Origin: Atrichornis clamosus | Taxonomy: Eukaryota; Chordata; Aves; Passeriformes; Menuridae | Direction: 5' to 3' | Assembly (NCBI GenBank): GCA_013400975.1 | Contig: WBMZ01002658.1 | Span: 186,001 to 250,000 of the forward strand | Length of the DNA stretch: 64,000 bases | In this document: positions 40,001-48,312 of the stretch, piece after piece | Position numbering within the stretch: the first letter of the stretch is position 1 | Layout of the letters: every line of letters begins with the position of its first letter | Position numbers and translations under genes: made by a program | The notes under the pieces: generated by a model | Told to the model about the DNA's origin: nothing | Databases searched by the model: none | The model's input: only the letters and a program-made list of their open reading frames with translations

Positions 40001-43000
40001 TGCCCTGACTTTTCAGGAGTCATTAGGATTTAGTCAGTGTCCTTGTCTCTTGGTGTCCAGTAGCACCTGCACTGCTAACAGAGTCTAAACAGAGTCTTTG
40101 TTTTAATCTTGATAAGGTGTTCTGAGAAGCTGTAGAGAGGTGTGCTTGGAACTTGGTCTGCTGATCTAGGTACCAGTCAGCATATGCCATTCTTACAGCC
40201 CTTCCTCAGGTTCCACATTCTCTTTCCTATCTCTGTGAAAATTTCCTGCAATTCTTTACAGAGACTCATTTTGAATAGTTAAATTTATTGTATGTTCAGC
40301 TTTAGGGTGTTTCTTACTTGTGAATAGCAAGAGCAACATTATTAACTGAATTTAGTTGTGGAAGACACTTAAATTTAGCAGAAGCTATTTTTCTGTATAG
40401 TGTTACTCTTCCCTAAGCATTTTCTAAGTTTTACGTAAGAATGTGTATAACATTGAAAGGAATGCATAACAGTAATGTAAATTTTAGTAGGTGCAGAATA
40501 AAATGATAGATGAGTAGTGACTTTGCTTACTTTACGTGTTTGACCATGTTATGGCAGCCAGCAGAGCACTGAAACACCTGGGCAGCAGACATTGACATAA
40601 ATGTTACTCACACCTGCCTGCAATGCAAATATTATTTGCAATGCAAATATTATTTGCAATGCAAATATTATTTGCAGTATCTGTCAATATTAAAACCTGT
40701 AGATCAACCCATGTTTTTTGTTGATGCAAGGCATCAGATTGTCAGGACAGAGCTTTTCATGTTTTCACCAGCAGGCTCTTATATGGTGAAAAGGTTCTTT
40801 CTTTTGAATGTGAAGCTTTGAGACTGAGTGTGGAGGTATTTCAGTTTCAGGTTTTCCCTGACCCTTTGGAAATGTGTACTGTTGCTGAGTTCCTTAAATG
40901 CTAAAGTGGGCTATGACTGCTTCTTTTCACTTTCTTCAGGAAAAGGAGAAATTGAAGCCATAGTTGTACCTGTGTGTCTAGCATTTCTGTTGATTGTGCT
41001 CCTTGGAGTTCTGTTTTGCTTCAACAAACGTGACTTGTAAGTACAAATGAACTCTTTCTCTTGTATGTCTGAGCATAACAGAAATGGCAATTACTTATAC
41101 CAAACAAGTTAAGTATTCTGCAGTTAGATCAGAAAAAAAGTTAAAACATACAATCATTGATTGATGTTAGAAACTTTTGTGTTTTCTTTGAGAAATCAGG
41201 CCCCTTCTGATACTAATTTCTAACGCACATACTAAATGTTCCATGATTCAGTCCTGCTAGGAAATTCATGCTTTTGTTGCTAGACATGGTTAGTATTAGG
41301 TTTGTTATGTTTTGATCAGAATGTACTGTCTGCATTTTTTTAGTCATCATCTGGGTGGAATGATGGTCTATAGTTTGTGAAGCACAGGAAACCTCTTTGC
41401 TCTGTTTGGGCTATTTACTTACAGCAATAACAAACATTAAGCTTTACGGCTAAAAGAATCAGGCAGACATCTTGATCTACAGTAACTCTGTGCCTGTTTA
41501 CTGTCTGCTGGGAAGGAACCTGCCTCCTCCTGCTTCCCCACCCTAGAGCACTTGCCTGTGGCTTTAACCAAGATTTCATTGCTGCATTGTTTCCACTGGC
41601 AAGGCGTAGCACCTCTCCCATGGCTCCTGTCAACTATCATTTCTTTATAATTAAAGACAGCATTTTATGCCCTCTTCTTTCTGACCTCCCTGCTGCTCCT
41701 AAAACCAGTTTTCAATAGATATCAGTTGGAAAGCCCATCTTGCAGTGTTCTTCAGTATTGTACTACAGAGGATCTGTTGTTGGAGCCTGTGTATGAAGAG
41801 CAAGATAAATGTATCAACTTCAAAGCTAGTTTGGTTGGGGGTGATATGTCAACAGAAGCTTCTATTCTTAAGTAATGGTATATTTATTCTTAAGAGTTAC
41901 AAAGCAAGTTTTCCACTTTATTTTCAACTGTGACGTTAGCTGAGGTTTTGACCTTTGACAGTCATAGTTGTCTTAAGAGATGGAAGTGTATTTTTATAAT
42001 GACACCCATCATAACCTCTAAGTAATTGCTCTAGTAGTAGGTTCTAGAGTGCTATAAATTTAAAAATCCTTCACTAACTGTTGCCATTTATTGTTTTGCC
42101 TTACATTGGTGGCTGCATCTAATGTGTAGAAGAGTTAAGTGCAGTGCTGTGTTTTGCTAAGTAGTACAGCTTCATACAAAAATGAAAGTAGTCCAGAAAG
42201 CACTCCTATTTGGAAAGCAAAATTACTGTGTAAGGGAGTGGTGTCCTGGATTCTGCTGTAGTTGCTATGAACATGGGAACTTGGGGAGTGCATTTTGTGA
42301 CTTTATTCTGTTTTGAATCCTTTATAGAATTAAAAAACATATCTGGCCTATTGTACCTGATCCATCCAAGAGTAACATTGCTCAGTGGTCTCCTCAAGTT
42401 CCAGCTAAGGTAATACTCGCCTTTCCGCATCCTGTGTAGTCCTAGTCCACAAGGCTTCAGATAAACTAACCAGTGGGAGTCTTCTGTCTTCTAGCACACA
42501 TGGTTTCAAGGGAAAACCTGAATGTTACGTTTCATTGACATTGTGATACAATCTGGTTAGAAGACTTCCTTGCATCAGTAGATTCATTAGAAATACATGG
42601 TCCTTAGCACAAATTCAGTCTAGCATGAGCTTTAAAATTGTGAATTAGATTCAGTTTACTAGTTGTAAGGGTCAAGTACTAATTTCTTTGCTCATTCATG
42701 AAACAACTCATGATTCCCATTCTTTAAACCTTGAAGTGACTTACTTGCATAGTTCAGTCATGAATAAGAGCGAAAACTCTGAAGAGTTCCTCATGAATGA
42801 GAAGACAGCAGCAAAATTTATGCTCCATGTGGGGTGAATGACAGAGTAAATTCTGTTCAACAAATTGTGGCTAACTTCAGTGAAGAAGTACTGTAGTGTT
42901 GAATACCTTATTTGAGGTAATGTATGGTTCTTAGCATAGAATGTTCCTGTGATGCACTGCAAATGGTTCTGTGTTTAGAGTTCGTAAGAATAATTAAAAT

Positions 43001-43975
43001 GAGAGCAAAGTTTGCTCACACATCCACTCTGGGTTTTAGAATAGCTGCATATTTAAGGCATTGTATTGGAAACAAAGTTGTATTCTTCATTTTTTAATAC
43101 ATGCTTTGGAAATAGTGCCAGACTTAGTAAAGAAAAAACTTACATGAAGAAATTCAAACACATTGTAGAATAAATATGAAGATACTTAATGAAGCTTTTG
43201 ATTTTTAACATAACCTTCCTCTTAGGCAACATGCATCTCTTTCTTTCAGCATAACTTTAATTCCAAAGATCAGATGTACCCAGAAGGCAGCTTTACAGAT
43301 GTAAGCGTCGTAGAAATAGAAGCTGATGACAAGAAGTCTTTTTCAGAACAAGATCTAAAACCCTTTGACTTGCTTAAAAAAGAAAAAAGTACTTCAGAAG
43401 GGCACAGCAGTGGTATTGGAGGCTCCTCATGCATGTCTTCTCCTAGGCAAAGTGTGTCTGACAGCGATGAAGGTGAAACGACACAGAACACTTCAAGCAC
43501 TGTGCAGTATTCAACTGTAGTACTTAATGGCTACAGAGACCAAACACCTGTACAAGTCTTTTCAAGGTCTGAGTCCACTCAACCACTGCTAGATTCAGAA
43601 GAGAGATCAGAGGATCACGCTGGAGGAGGTGACAGTACAGCACAGAGGCAGCAGTATTTCAGACAGAATGGTGGTCAGGATGAAACCAGCACAGACAGGC
43701 CATGCTTTGAAAGAACAAAGCAAATTACTCATGCTAATGAGGGGGATCTTGTTGGATTCGTACAACTGCAGATCTCAGGTCAGAGTTCACAGCCATTGGG
43801 CCTTGGGATGGAAAAAAATACCCAGGAAGCTGCTCTCTCAAATGTTTTACAGACAAGTACTGAAGGACAAACTGTGAGACCTGAAACAGTGGAAGAAAAT
43901 CCGCTGTCAGTTGATGAAATGCCAAAAAGTTACCTCCCACAGACTGTGAGACAAGGGGGCTATATGCCTCAGTGA
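24959..43975 (+). CDS. IL6ST: Interleukin-6 receptor subunit beta (gp130), complete, 15 coding exons
   Basis: gp130 is the shared signalling receptor for IL-6, IL-11, LIF, CNTF and related cytokines at the plasma membrane. Coding exons: 24959-25025, 25546-25857, 27677-27809, 29032-29192, 29520-29671, 31535-31694, 34003-34085, 34923-35142, 37246-37422, 37828-37926, 38479-38625, 39549-39689, 40940-41036, 42328-42409, 43250-43975. They join in phase to 918 residues, the length of human gp130. Layout: signal peptide 1-22, Ig-like domain about 24-125, cytokine-binding module about 126-328 with a WSDWT motif at 314-318, three FNIII domains about 329-613, membrane segment about 622-643, box 1 (IWPIVPDP), box 2, the SHP2/SOCS3-type YSTV at Tyr764, and YxxQ STAT3 motifs at Tyr772, 813, 905 and 915. 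A QPLL di-leucine signal at 790-791 is kept. Introns of 327-850 bases not listed separately hold nothing I recognise. The match to gp130 is from memory of the family, but the splice-phase closure is read directly. Confidence 0.97.
25546..25857 (+). CDS. IL6ST: IL6ST coding exon 2: Ig-like domain D1
   Basis: Acceptor CTTTTTAG, donor GTGAGT at 25858. The exon encodes about residues 23-126, the N-terminal Ig-like domain, with conserved cysteines (SCGH, ALC, ESC, LTC) and N-glycosylation sequons NFT, NES, NRT and NDT. Of two possible donors (25851 or 25858) the second restores the family sequence VGLAPEKP across the junction. Confidence 0.95.
25858..27676 (+). other. IL6ST: IL6ST intron after coding exon 2
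   Basis: AT-rich intron of 1.8 kb with no repeat family I recognise. If the donor at 25858 is skipped the frame stays open for 38 codons to TAA at 25971-25973, and an AATAAA follows at 26039-26044. See the finding on intronic polyadenylation. Confidence 0.7.
27677..27809 (+). CDS. IL6ST: IL6ST coding exon 3: start of cytokine-binding module
   Basis: Acceptor TGTACAG, donor GTAAGT. It encodes [12 protein letters not shown] and the first strands of the cytokine-binding module, including the paired cysteines SC...CTW typical of class I receptors. It ends inside a tryptophan codon (TG|G) that is completed by the next exon. Confidence 0.95.
28160..28250 (+). mobile_element. CR1 LINE, 3' tail fragment
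   Basis: The stretch reading GATCAGACTGGATGACCTTT, then AAAGGTCCCTTTCAACCC and ending CCATTCTATTATTCTA is the usual 3' end of an avian CR1, including its octamer-like ATTCTATx tail. Only the last 90 bases or so are kept. It lies in the intron between coding exons 3 and 4, in the same orientation as the gene. Confidence 0.8.
29032..29192 (+). CDS. IL6ST: IL6ST coding exon 4: cytokine-binding module, D2
   Basis: Acceptor TTATTTAG, donor GTAACT. It encodes the second cysteine pair region (PDCIP, NNSC) and the conserved [10 protein letters not shown] stretch of the first FNIII half of the cytokine-binding module. It ends in phase 1, joining to VKP in the next exon. Confidence 0.95.
29520..29671 (+). 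CDS. IL6ST: IL6ST coding exon 5: cytokine-binding module, D3 first half
   Basis: Acceptor CTCTTCTAG, donor GTAATA. It encodes [10 protein letters not shown] through NWME, the first half of the second FNIII domain of the cytokine-binding module. It ends exactly on a codon boundary. Confidence 0.95.
29672..31534 (+). other. IL6ST: IL6ST intron after coding exon 5
   Basis: A 1.9 kb intron holding the CR1 fragment at about 30085-30400, a short TG run near 30919-30932 and a direct repeat GCAATCAATAAT at 31132-31143 and 31147-31158. Nothing else was recognised. Confidence 0.6.
30085..30400 (+). mobile_element. CR1 LINE fragment, internal part
   Basis: Contains GACAGAGTGGCTGGAAACTG, AAAGGAGCTGGGGGTGCTGG, the GTGGCCAGGAAGGCCAGTGG-type stretch and GAGGTCACACCTTGAATCCT, all typical of the 3' part of avian CR1. 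It is closely similar to the reverse complement of the copy at 58.8-59.09 kb, so both belong to the same or a near subfamily. Both ends look truncated. Open frames across it are relics, not host genes. Confidence 0.85.
31535..31694 (+). CDS. IL6ST: IL6ST coding exon 6: D3 second half with WSXWS-type motif
   Basis: Acceptor TTTTTCAG, donor GTAAGT. It encodes IPSEDTAS and [16 protein letters not shown]. The signature motif reads WSDWT instead of WSXWS: the last serine codon is ACT (Thr). Threonine is a conservative change. It ends in phase 1. Confidence 0.95.
31695..34002 (+). other. IL6ST: IL6ST intron after coding exon 6
   Basis: A 2.3 kb AT-rich intron. Readthrough of the donor meets a TAA within three codons (31700-31702). 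No repeat family, RNA gene or extra exon was recognised. Confidence 0.6.
34003..34085 (+). CDS. IL6ST: IL6ST coding exon 7: start of FNIII domain D4
   Basis: Acceptor TTTCATCAG, donor GTAAAG. This short exon of 83 bases encodes [13 protein letters not shown] through HLMWK. It enters in phase 1 and leaves on a codon boundary, matching its neighbours. Confidence 0.93.
34923..35142 (+). CDS. IL6ST: IL6ST coding exon 8: FNIII domain D4
   Basis: Acceptor TCTGACAG, donor GTTAGT (a weaker donor, with T at +3). It encodes most of the first membrane-proximal FNIII domain, with sequons NVT, NHT and NGT. If the donor is not used, the frame reads one glycine and stops at TAG 35145-35147. Confidence 0.95.
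35170..35175 (+). terminator. IL6ST: Candidate intronic poly(A) signal AATAAA
   Basis: A canonical hexamer 23 bases after an in-frame stop just inside the intron following coding exon 8. A GT-rich element (AGTGTTGT) follows about 35 bases downstream, as a cleavage-stimulating element would. Use in cells is inferred. Confidence 0.45.
35725..36835 (-). mobile_element. CR1-type LINE with reverse transcriptase remnant
   Basis: About 1.1 kb in reverse orientation. Its 3' end is at the left (TCACAGAATAAG near 35735), and its 5' truncated end is near 36835. Minus-strand frame 36792-36541 reads [20 protein letters not shown], the conserved block of non-LTR reverse transcriptases just before the catalytic YADD-type motif, so this is the C-terminal part of ORF2. 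The frame is broken soon after, and the catalytic motif is not kept in frame. An internal 14-base repeat (CCCTGCATAGGTCA at 35791 and 35815) is a local duplication. It is inserted in an IL6ST intron, antisense to the gene. Confidence 0.85.
37246..37422 (+). CDS. IL6ST: IL6ST coding exon 9: FNIII domain D5, first part
   Basis: Acceptor TATTACAG, donor GTATAT. It encodes [18 protein letters not shown] and YVIEWCLVS. The core pattern (K-W-V-x-W-T and Y-x-x-E-W) matches gp130 D5. Phase 1 in and out. Confidence 0.95.
37828..37926 (+). CDS. IL6ST: IL6ST coding exon 10: FNIII domain D5, second part
   Basis: Acceptor TTTATTAG, donor GTAAGT. Ninety-nine bases encode [18 protein letters not shown] through the D5/D6 linker (AYLKQD). 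Phase 1 in and out. Confidence 0.94.
38479..38625 (+). CDS. IL6ST: IL6ST coding exon 11: FNIII domain D6, first half
   Basis: Acceptor CTCTTACAG, donor GTATCA. It encodes [14 protein letters not shown] and [13 protein letters not shown], highly conserved in gp130. Sequons NYT and NET are present. Phase 1 in and out. Confidence 0.95.
39549..39689 (+). CDS. IL6ST: IL6ST coding exon 12: FNIII domain D6, second half
   Basis: Acceptor CTCTTCAG, donor GTAAGG. It encodes [16 protein letters not shown] through DFTFTTQKF, the end of the last extracellular FNIII domain. Phase 1 in and out. Confidence 0.95.
39690..40939 (+). other. IL6ST: IL6ST intron before the transmembrane exon
   Basis: A 1.25 kb intron without recognised mobile elements. 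It contains the octamer tandem repeat at 40619-40676, about 260 bases before the acceptor. Confidence 0.6.
40619..40676 (+). repeat. 18-bp tandem repeat, 3.2 copies, each with a POU octamer
   Basis: The unit TGCAATGCAAATATTATT is repeated without mismatch. Perfect ATGCAAAT octamers lie at 40623-40630, 40641-40648 and 40659-40666. ATTTGCAATGCAAAT palindromes lie at 40634-40648 and 40652-40666. It is located in an IL6ST intron. Whether it is bound by POU factors is inference. Confidence 0.95.
40940..41036 (+). CDS. IL6ST: IL6ST coding exon 13: transmembrane segment
   Basis: Acceptor CTTCTTCAG, donor GTAAGT. It encodes KGEIEA, a hydrophobic helix ([19 protein letters not shown], about residues 625-643) and the stop-transfer sequence CFNKRDL. 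It ends two bases into the leucine codon. Confidence 0.96.
42328..42409 (+). CDS. IL6ST: IL6ST coding exon 14: box 1, JAK-binding region
   Basis: Acceptor CTTTATAG, donor GTAATA. It encodes [20 protein letters not shown], the proline-rich box 1 that binds JAK kinases, and leaves on a codon boundary. The 82-base size and phase closely match the IL31RA box 1 exon at 63418-63496. Confidence 0.96.
43250..43975 (+). CDS. IL6ST: IL6ST coding exon 15: cytoplasmic tail and stop
   Basis: Acceptor TTCTTTCAG; stop TGA at 43973-43975. It encodes residues 678-918: the box 2 region ([11 protein letters not shown]), a serine-rich stretch ([12 protein letters not shown]), YSTV at Tyr764, YRDQ at Tyr772, [13 protein letters not shown] at Tyr813, and the terminal YLPQ (Tyr905) and YMPQ (Tyr915). 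The terminal tyrosines carry the same numbers as in human gp130. The stretch between about residues 830 and 895 is the least conserved part. Confidence 0.97.
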   Translation, partial: HNFNSKDQMYPEGSFTDVSVVEIEADDKKSFSEQDLKPFDLLKKEKSTSEGHSSGIGGSSCMSSPRQSVSDSDEGETTQNTSSTVQYSTVVLNGYRDQTPVQVFSRSESTQPLLDSEERSEDHAGGGDSTAQRQQYFRQNGGQDETSTDRPCFERTKQITHANEGDLVGFVQLQISGQSSQPLGLGMEKNTQEAALSNVLQTSTEGQTVRPETVEENPLSVDEMPKSYLPQTVRQGGYMPQ

Positions 43976-46900
43976 GAGAAGAGACTGGCTCTGTTTAGGC
44001 CTTCATTAGTGCCTGTTCACATTTTCCCCTGTGTTTGATAAATTAAGCTAGGTATTTTTATCTGACTGCAGATAGAAATACTGAAATTAAGTGAAAAGTA
44101 ATTTGACAAAGTACAATAAGGACTGTTTTTGTGGAAAATGTCCAGTCCAGACCTACTGGAGATTTACTTTTATGCACTACGTAAAATCTTATATCTGGAT
44201 AGCTGAACAAGCCTTTGTGCTACATTGGGGGTTTTATGTCTTTTCATAACAGAATTTCACATGATTGAAAAGGGGCAAATTTTAAATAACCTGATCAGCC
44301 AATAGACCTCCTAGAAGGAATACTTTGATAGGTGACAGAGTGCAAGCCTAAAAAGCCAGCACTAGCTGCATAGAGCAGCTTTGTGCAAAAGTAAGACTGA
44401 AGCTCAGTATTCTGACATGGAAGAGTATTTGTGTGATACACTTTTCAGTAACTCAGTTGACTTACTGAATTTTGACTTGGCCCAGTGCCTCAATTTTCAG
44501 CTCACCAGACATGCAAATCATGTTCATTCCTGTTTAAAAATTAAGTAGAACTTTCTATGGTGTACAAATAGGAAAACACCAAGATTGCTTGAATCTGAAT
44601 GCTACTATAGCAATTGATACTTTACCTACACTTAGGTACGTGTACACATGAACTGTGTAGTAATTTGGCCTAAAAATTGTGCCTTGCAACTTGACGCACA
44701 GCAATTCAGTCTCATGTTCAGAAGTTTGAGAATCATATGACAACGTTTAAAGGCTTTGTACCCCCATCACTGTCTGATTATAAAAGACCTCCTCTCTCGT
44801 CCTCTATGCCTTTGTTTAATAAGTGCACCTTTGCTGTATGCAGCTTGGGAGGCAAGTAACAAGCTGTAAGTTTTTACCATTTTTCTAACTGCTCAGGAGA
44901 AAGGGAATATGACCTTCTTCCTGATGGACTGCAGCTATTAGTGTGCTGTAACCTCACTGCTAATACTGCAGGACCTCCTTGAAACTGAACGCAGCCAAAG
45001 CATTGAAGTCATTGATGCTGTTGGAACTAAAACCAAAACCTGTACCCTGAATTTGAACTTTGCTGGTAGTATATATCGATTAACAATCATGAGCCACAAA
45101 AAACACTTAAGTAGTTGTTAAAATTCCTTACTTTTTTTCTTAGTGTCTCACTTTTTCCCTACTCATACAGTTTACATTTTTTTGAAGAAGTTACATTTCT
45201 TGGAAACTGCCTCTACCAGTGTTTAAAGAAAAATTAAATTACATGACAATAAACCCTCTCTCCAGTGATAACCAGAAATTTCATGACACTCTTAAAGATT
45301 TTTTTTAATTAACGATTTTAAATTCTAATTTAGGCTAGTCAGCTTTCTAATCTGACACTAATAAAACTTTATTTCAAAACACTAAATGCTGCTTTGTGAG
45401 ACTAAAACAAGTGTTTTATTTCTCCTTCAGCAAAATAACTATGTATTTAAGACCACCTGAAACCTTTTGTGCTGTGACCTCTGGTACTGCTGTTCTGCAG
45501 AGCACTTGCTAAAAGCCCTTGAAAGGCAGCTGCCAGTATCATTTCATCTTCCATTGTCCTTGTCTGCCAGCTTGCATGGAAGGATGCATAAACCTGTAGA
45601 AGTCCACATGTGTCTTTTGCTTCTGTTACAAAGAAATTCAGTGCAAGAGTAAATTCATAAGATTACCTCTTGAAGACTGGAATATTTAAAACAGATAAAG
45701 AATGCAGAATCTTTAATAACATTTCAGCATTCCACGGTTCATTTCTCCTGACAGTATTTTTCTGTATCTGGACACTTTTTTTAAACTAAAAGGCTATGTT
45801 GCAGCTTGCTGTAATTATACCTTTCTTCAGACCAGTCCATTTCCTTTTCTCCCCACTGCACCTCAGCACCTTCAGACTCCCAGAGGGCAAAGGCATAATG
45901 AAAACTATGCTGTCATGAGACAGCAGAGACCATCTTTCATTTTTTCAGAGGTTGAAGGAGCATTCCTTTGTCAGAACACATTCCTCTTGGAAAAAATAGC
46001 ATTTACTTTACTGGGGGATGGGTTGTCTTCTCTATGCAAACTTCACAGTGACTGTAGAAACCACAAGTAAAAGGGAAAGTCTCTGTTGAGCAGTGTGCAT
46101 GCGTGTTAGAACTACCCACCAGCCACGTGCATTTAATCCATATTCTCATTTCTGAAACATTGTAGGCCACAATCTGGCTAAGCGCAGTGTAGTCTGAATA
46201 TTGCTTCAAAGGTCTAAATGTTTTCAAAAACATTCTGATGATTTTTTAATTATGTTTTTGTGAATCAGTTATCCTAATTTAATAGCATATGTTATTTGAG
46301 GGAGAATGTCAGTTATTCCTTAAGTTGCTACTTGCCTTTCTGTTGTGTAAAGGGAAGGCTTTTCTTCTCAGTTGCTGTTAATCATGAACCATTCAAGACT
46401 TAACTAATGTTAAACAGCATCAAGAGGTTCTCATTTTTTAAGTCTGTGCTAACAAGAATTCTGGCCTGTCACTTCCAAGATCTTTCATTGTCGTTTATGG
46501 GCCAGTGGTAATAAACTCACAGAACTGTGCAGGAGTGGATCCTAGAGAGACTTCTGGCTGGCAATTACATGCTCCCTTTTGAGCTTATGCATTTATCTAG
46601 GGCTAAAATACTAAAGACTAAGCAGGAGATCCAGGTGGGTGAACAGCTTGTAGAAGCCACAATACATATAAATAACAGGTTTACAGCTAGTTCATAAACC
46701 TATGTGCCAAATATATCATGCAGTGTTCAGGGTTTAACAAGATTTTGTACTTTGGACTGTAAAAATCTAATTGTATCAAACAGTTGCATACAGGTTTTTA
46801 AGAGTATCTGTAGTGTAATTATAGCAATCCACTGAAATTTTCTGAGCTTGGCCCTAACATAGTAATTAACTAAAAGGTTTTTTCCCTCACTCCCCACCCT

Positions 46901-48312
46901 TCACCGATTGCTATGGTGCACAAAATAAAGGCATTATTAAAGAGAAATCACACTTCAGTATAGACACTTCCATGTCCATCTTGCTTTCTTGACTGGAATT
47001 TTTCATGTATGGGTGGAAGAATAGTTGTAAGGTCTGTTAATTTGGTGTCAGGAAAGGGAGGCTAGTAGAAATATATTAGCATATTTGAAAAACCTCTTAA
47101 GTGCTGGCTGGCTAATGCTCCTCTGTTTGCAAGAGAAGTGAATATATAATCTTTGTAGTTCTGTTATGGTGGTACTGTTAGACCAGGAGATGATTGGCAT
47201 TGTTTCTGGAATGCATTGGCTGACTTTCAGGGCAGATAGTCTAGGAATATCCTGTCTCGGTCAAAGTCCTGGGATTGTTTCATACGCCCTTCTGTAGAAA
47301 ACTAAGCTGCCTGTTAAGCCATAACGTGGCAGCACAAAGCACAGCAGCACAAAAGTTTTTCTAAACTTTGTTCTGGAGCGTTTATGACGAGTATGTGCTT
47401 GTCTGTGGTACAGGAGCCTAGCAAAAACTGGAAAAAACCTTGGCCCTGGGAGGATGAGGGAGTTTGCATGCAAGGGCTGAGTTCCATTCTTGGTCACTGG
47501 AGAAGCCCCATGACCTGGCTGGGGCTTGGAACTTCAGCTTTGACTGTCAATCATGAGCTTTGTCAGGCAGTTAAAACTTACACTAGTATGCCCAGTATGT
47601 GGGGATCACCATGCTTATTTTAATTCACTAATTGAGCTCATATAATTAGTGCCAGGTCTCAAATATCCAAGACACACGTCAATGTTTGCTGCTATGATAC
47701 TGACTTCTCAGTGGGATCTGAAACTCCGAAGACTGTGAGATTATTTATAGTCTGCCCCATTCCAGGATGTACACATTTTACATTGTCATCCATGTACATT
47801 AAATGGGACTAAATACACTAGTTTATTTCCCCTATTAGACAGTGGTTGCAGTTGAGATTAACTGTTCCTTGGATGTTTTCCTTTAACTGCGTTAAAAAGT
47901 TCTCTCAACTGATCGACTGTAAAAGTTCATTGATCCCTGTAACCTCTTGTCTGTCTGCAAGGATGGATACATATTGCCATTTTAAATTCCAGGAGTTGCT
48001 TTTAATGTTACTCAGAAGAAATTTATATGAAAAATGTTCAGTCTTTTGCCATGAAACAGCTGTTAGGGAATTGCAGCCAATCCCAGAGTCTTCAGCTTTG
48101 CTCTTGATCCAGAAAACTGCAGCGGAGGTGTAAGTGCAAAAGTCTGGAGGAGGTTGAAATTAAGTATCTTGCATTGGACTTAGGAATTCCTATTTCTCTT
48201 CCTTTAAAGTGAAAGCATCAGTTAAAAAAAAAAGCTAAAGTGCACATGTATTTGCTTTCACTGTTATTTCCTTTGTAGGACTTGTGCAATCTGAGCCATT
48301 CTTGAAAATAAA
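43976..48312 (+). other. IL6ST: IL6ST 3' UTR (right end uncertain)
   Basis: AT-rich sequence after the gp130 stop, without open frames of note or repeat families. AATAAA hexamers occur at 45248-45253, 45360-45365, 46510-46515, 46924-46929 and 48307-48312. The pair near 45.3 kb would give a 3' UTR of about 1.4 kb; the last one would give about 4.3 kb. Mammalian IL6ST transcripts also have long 3' UTRs and alternative ends, so more than one may be used. Confidence 0.55.
45360..45365 (+). terminator. IL6ST: Candidate poly(A) signal for IL6ST, proximal
   Basis: AATAAA followed within 40 bases by a GT-rich stretch (TGCTTTGTGAG), with another AATAAA 112 bases upstream. This makes it the best-formed early cleavage site after the stop codon. 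Confidence 0.5.

Noticed and set aside
40636..40821. Open frame starting [14 protein letters not shown]
   Set aside because: The peptide repeat is only the translation of the 18-bp octamer tandem repeat; no splice sites support an exon.
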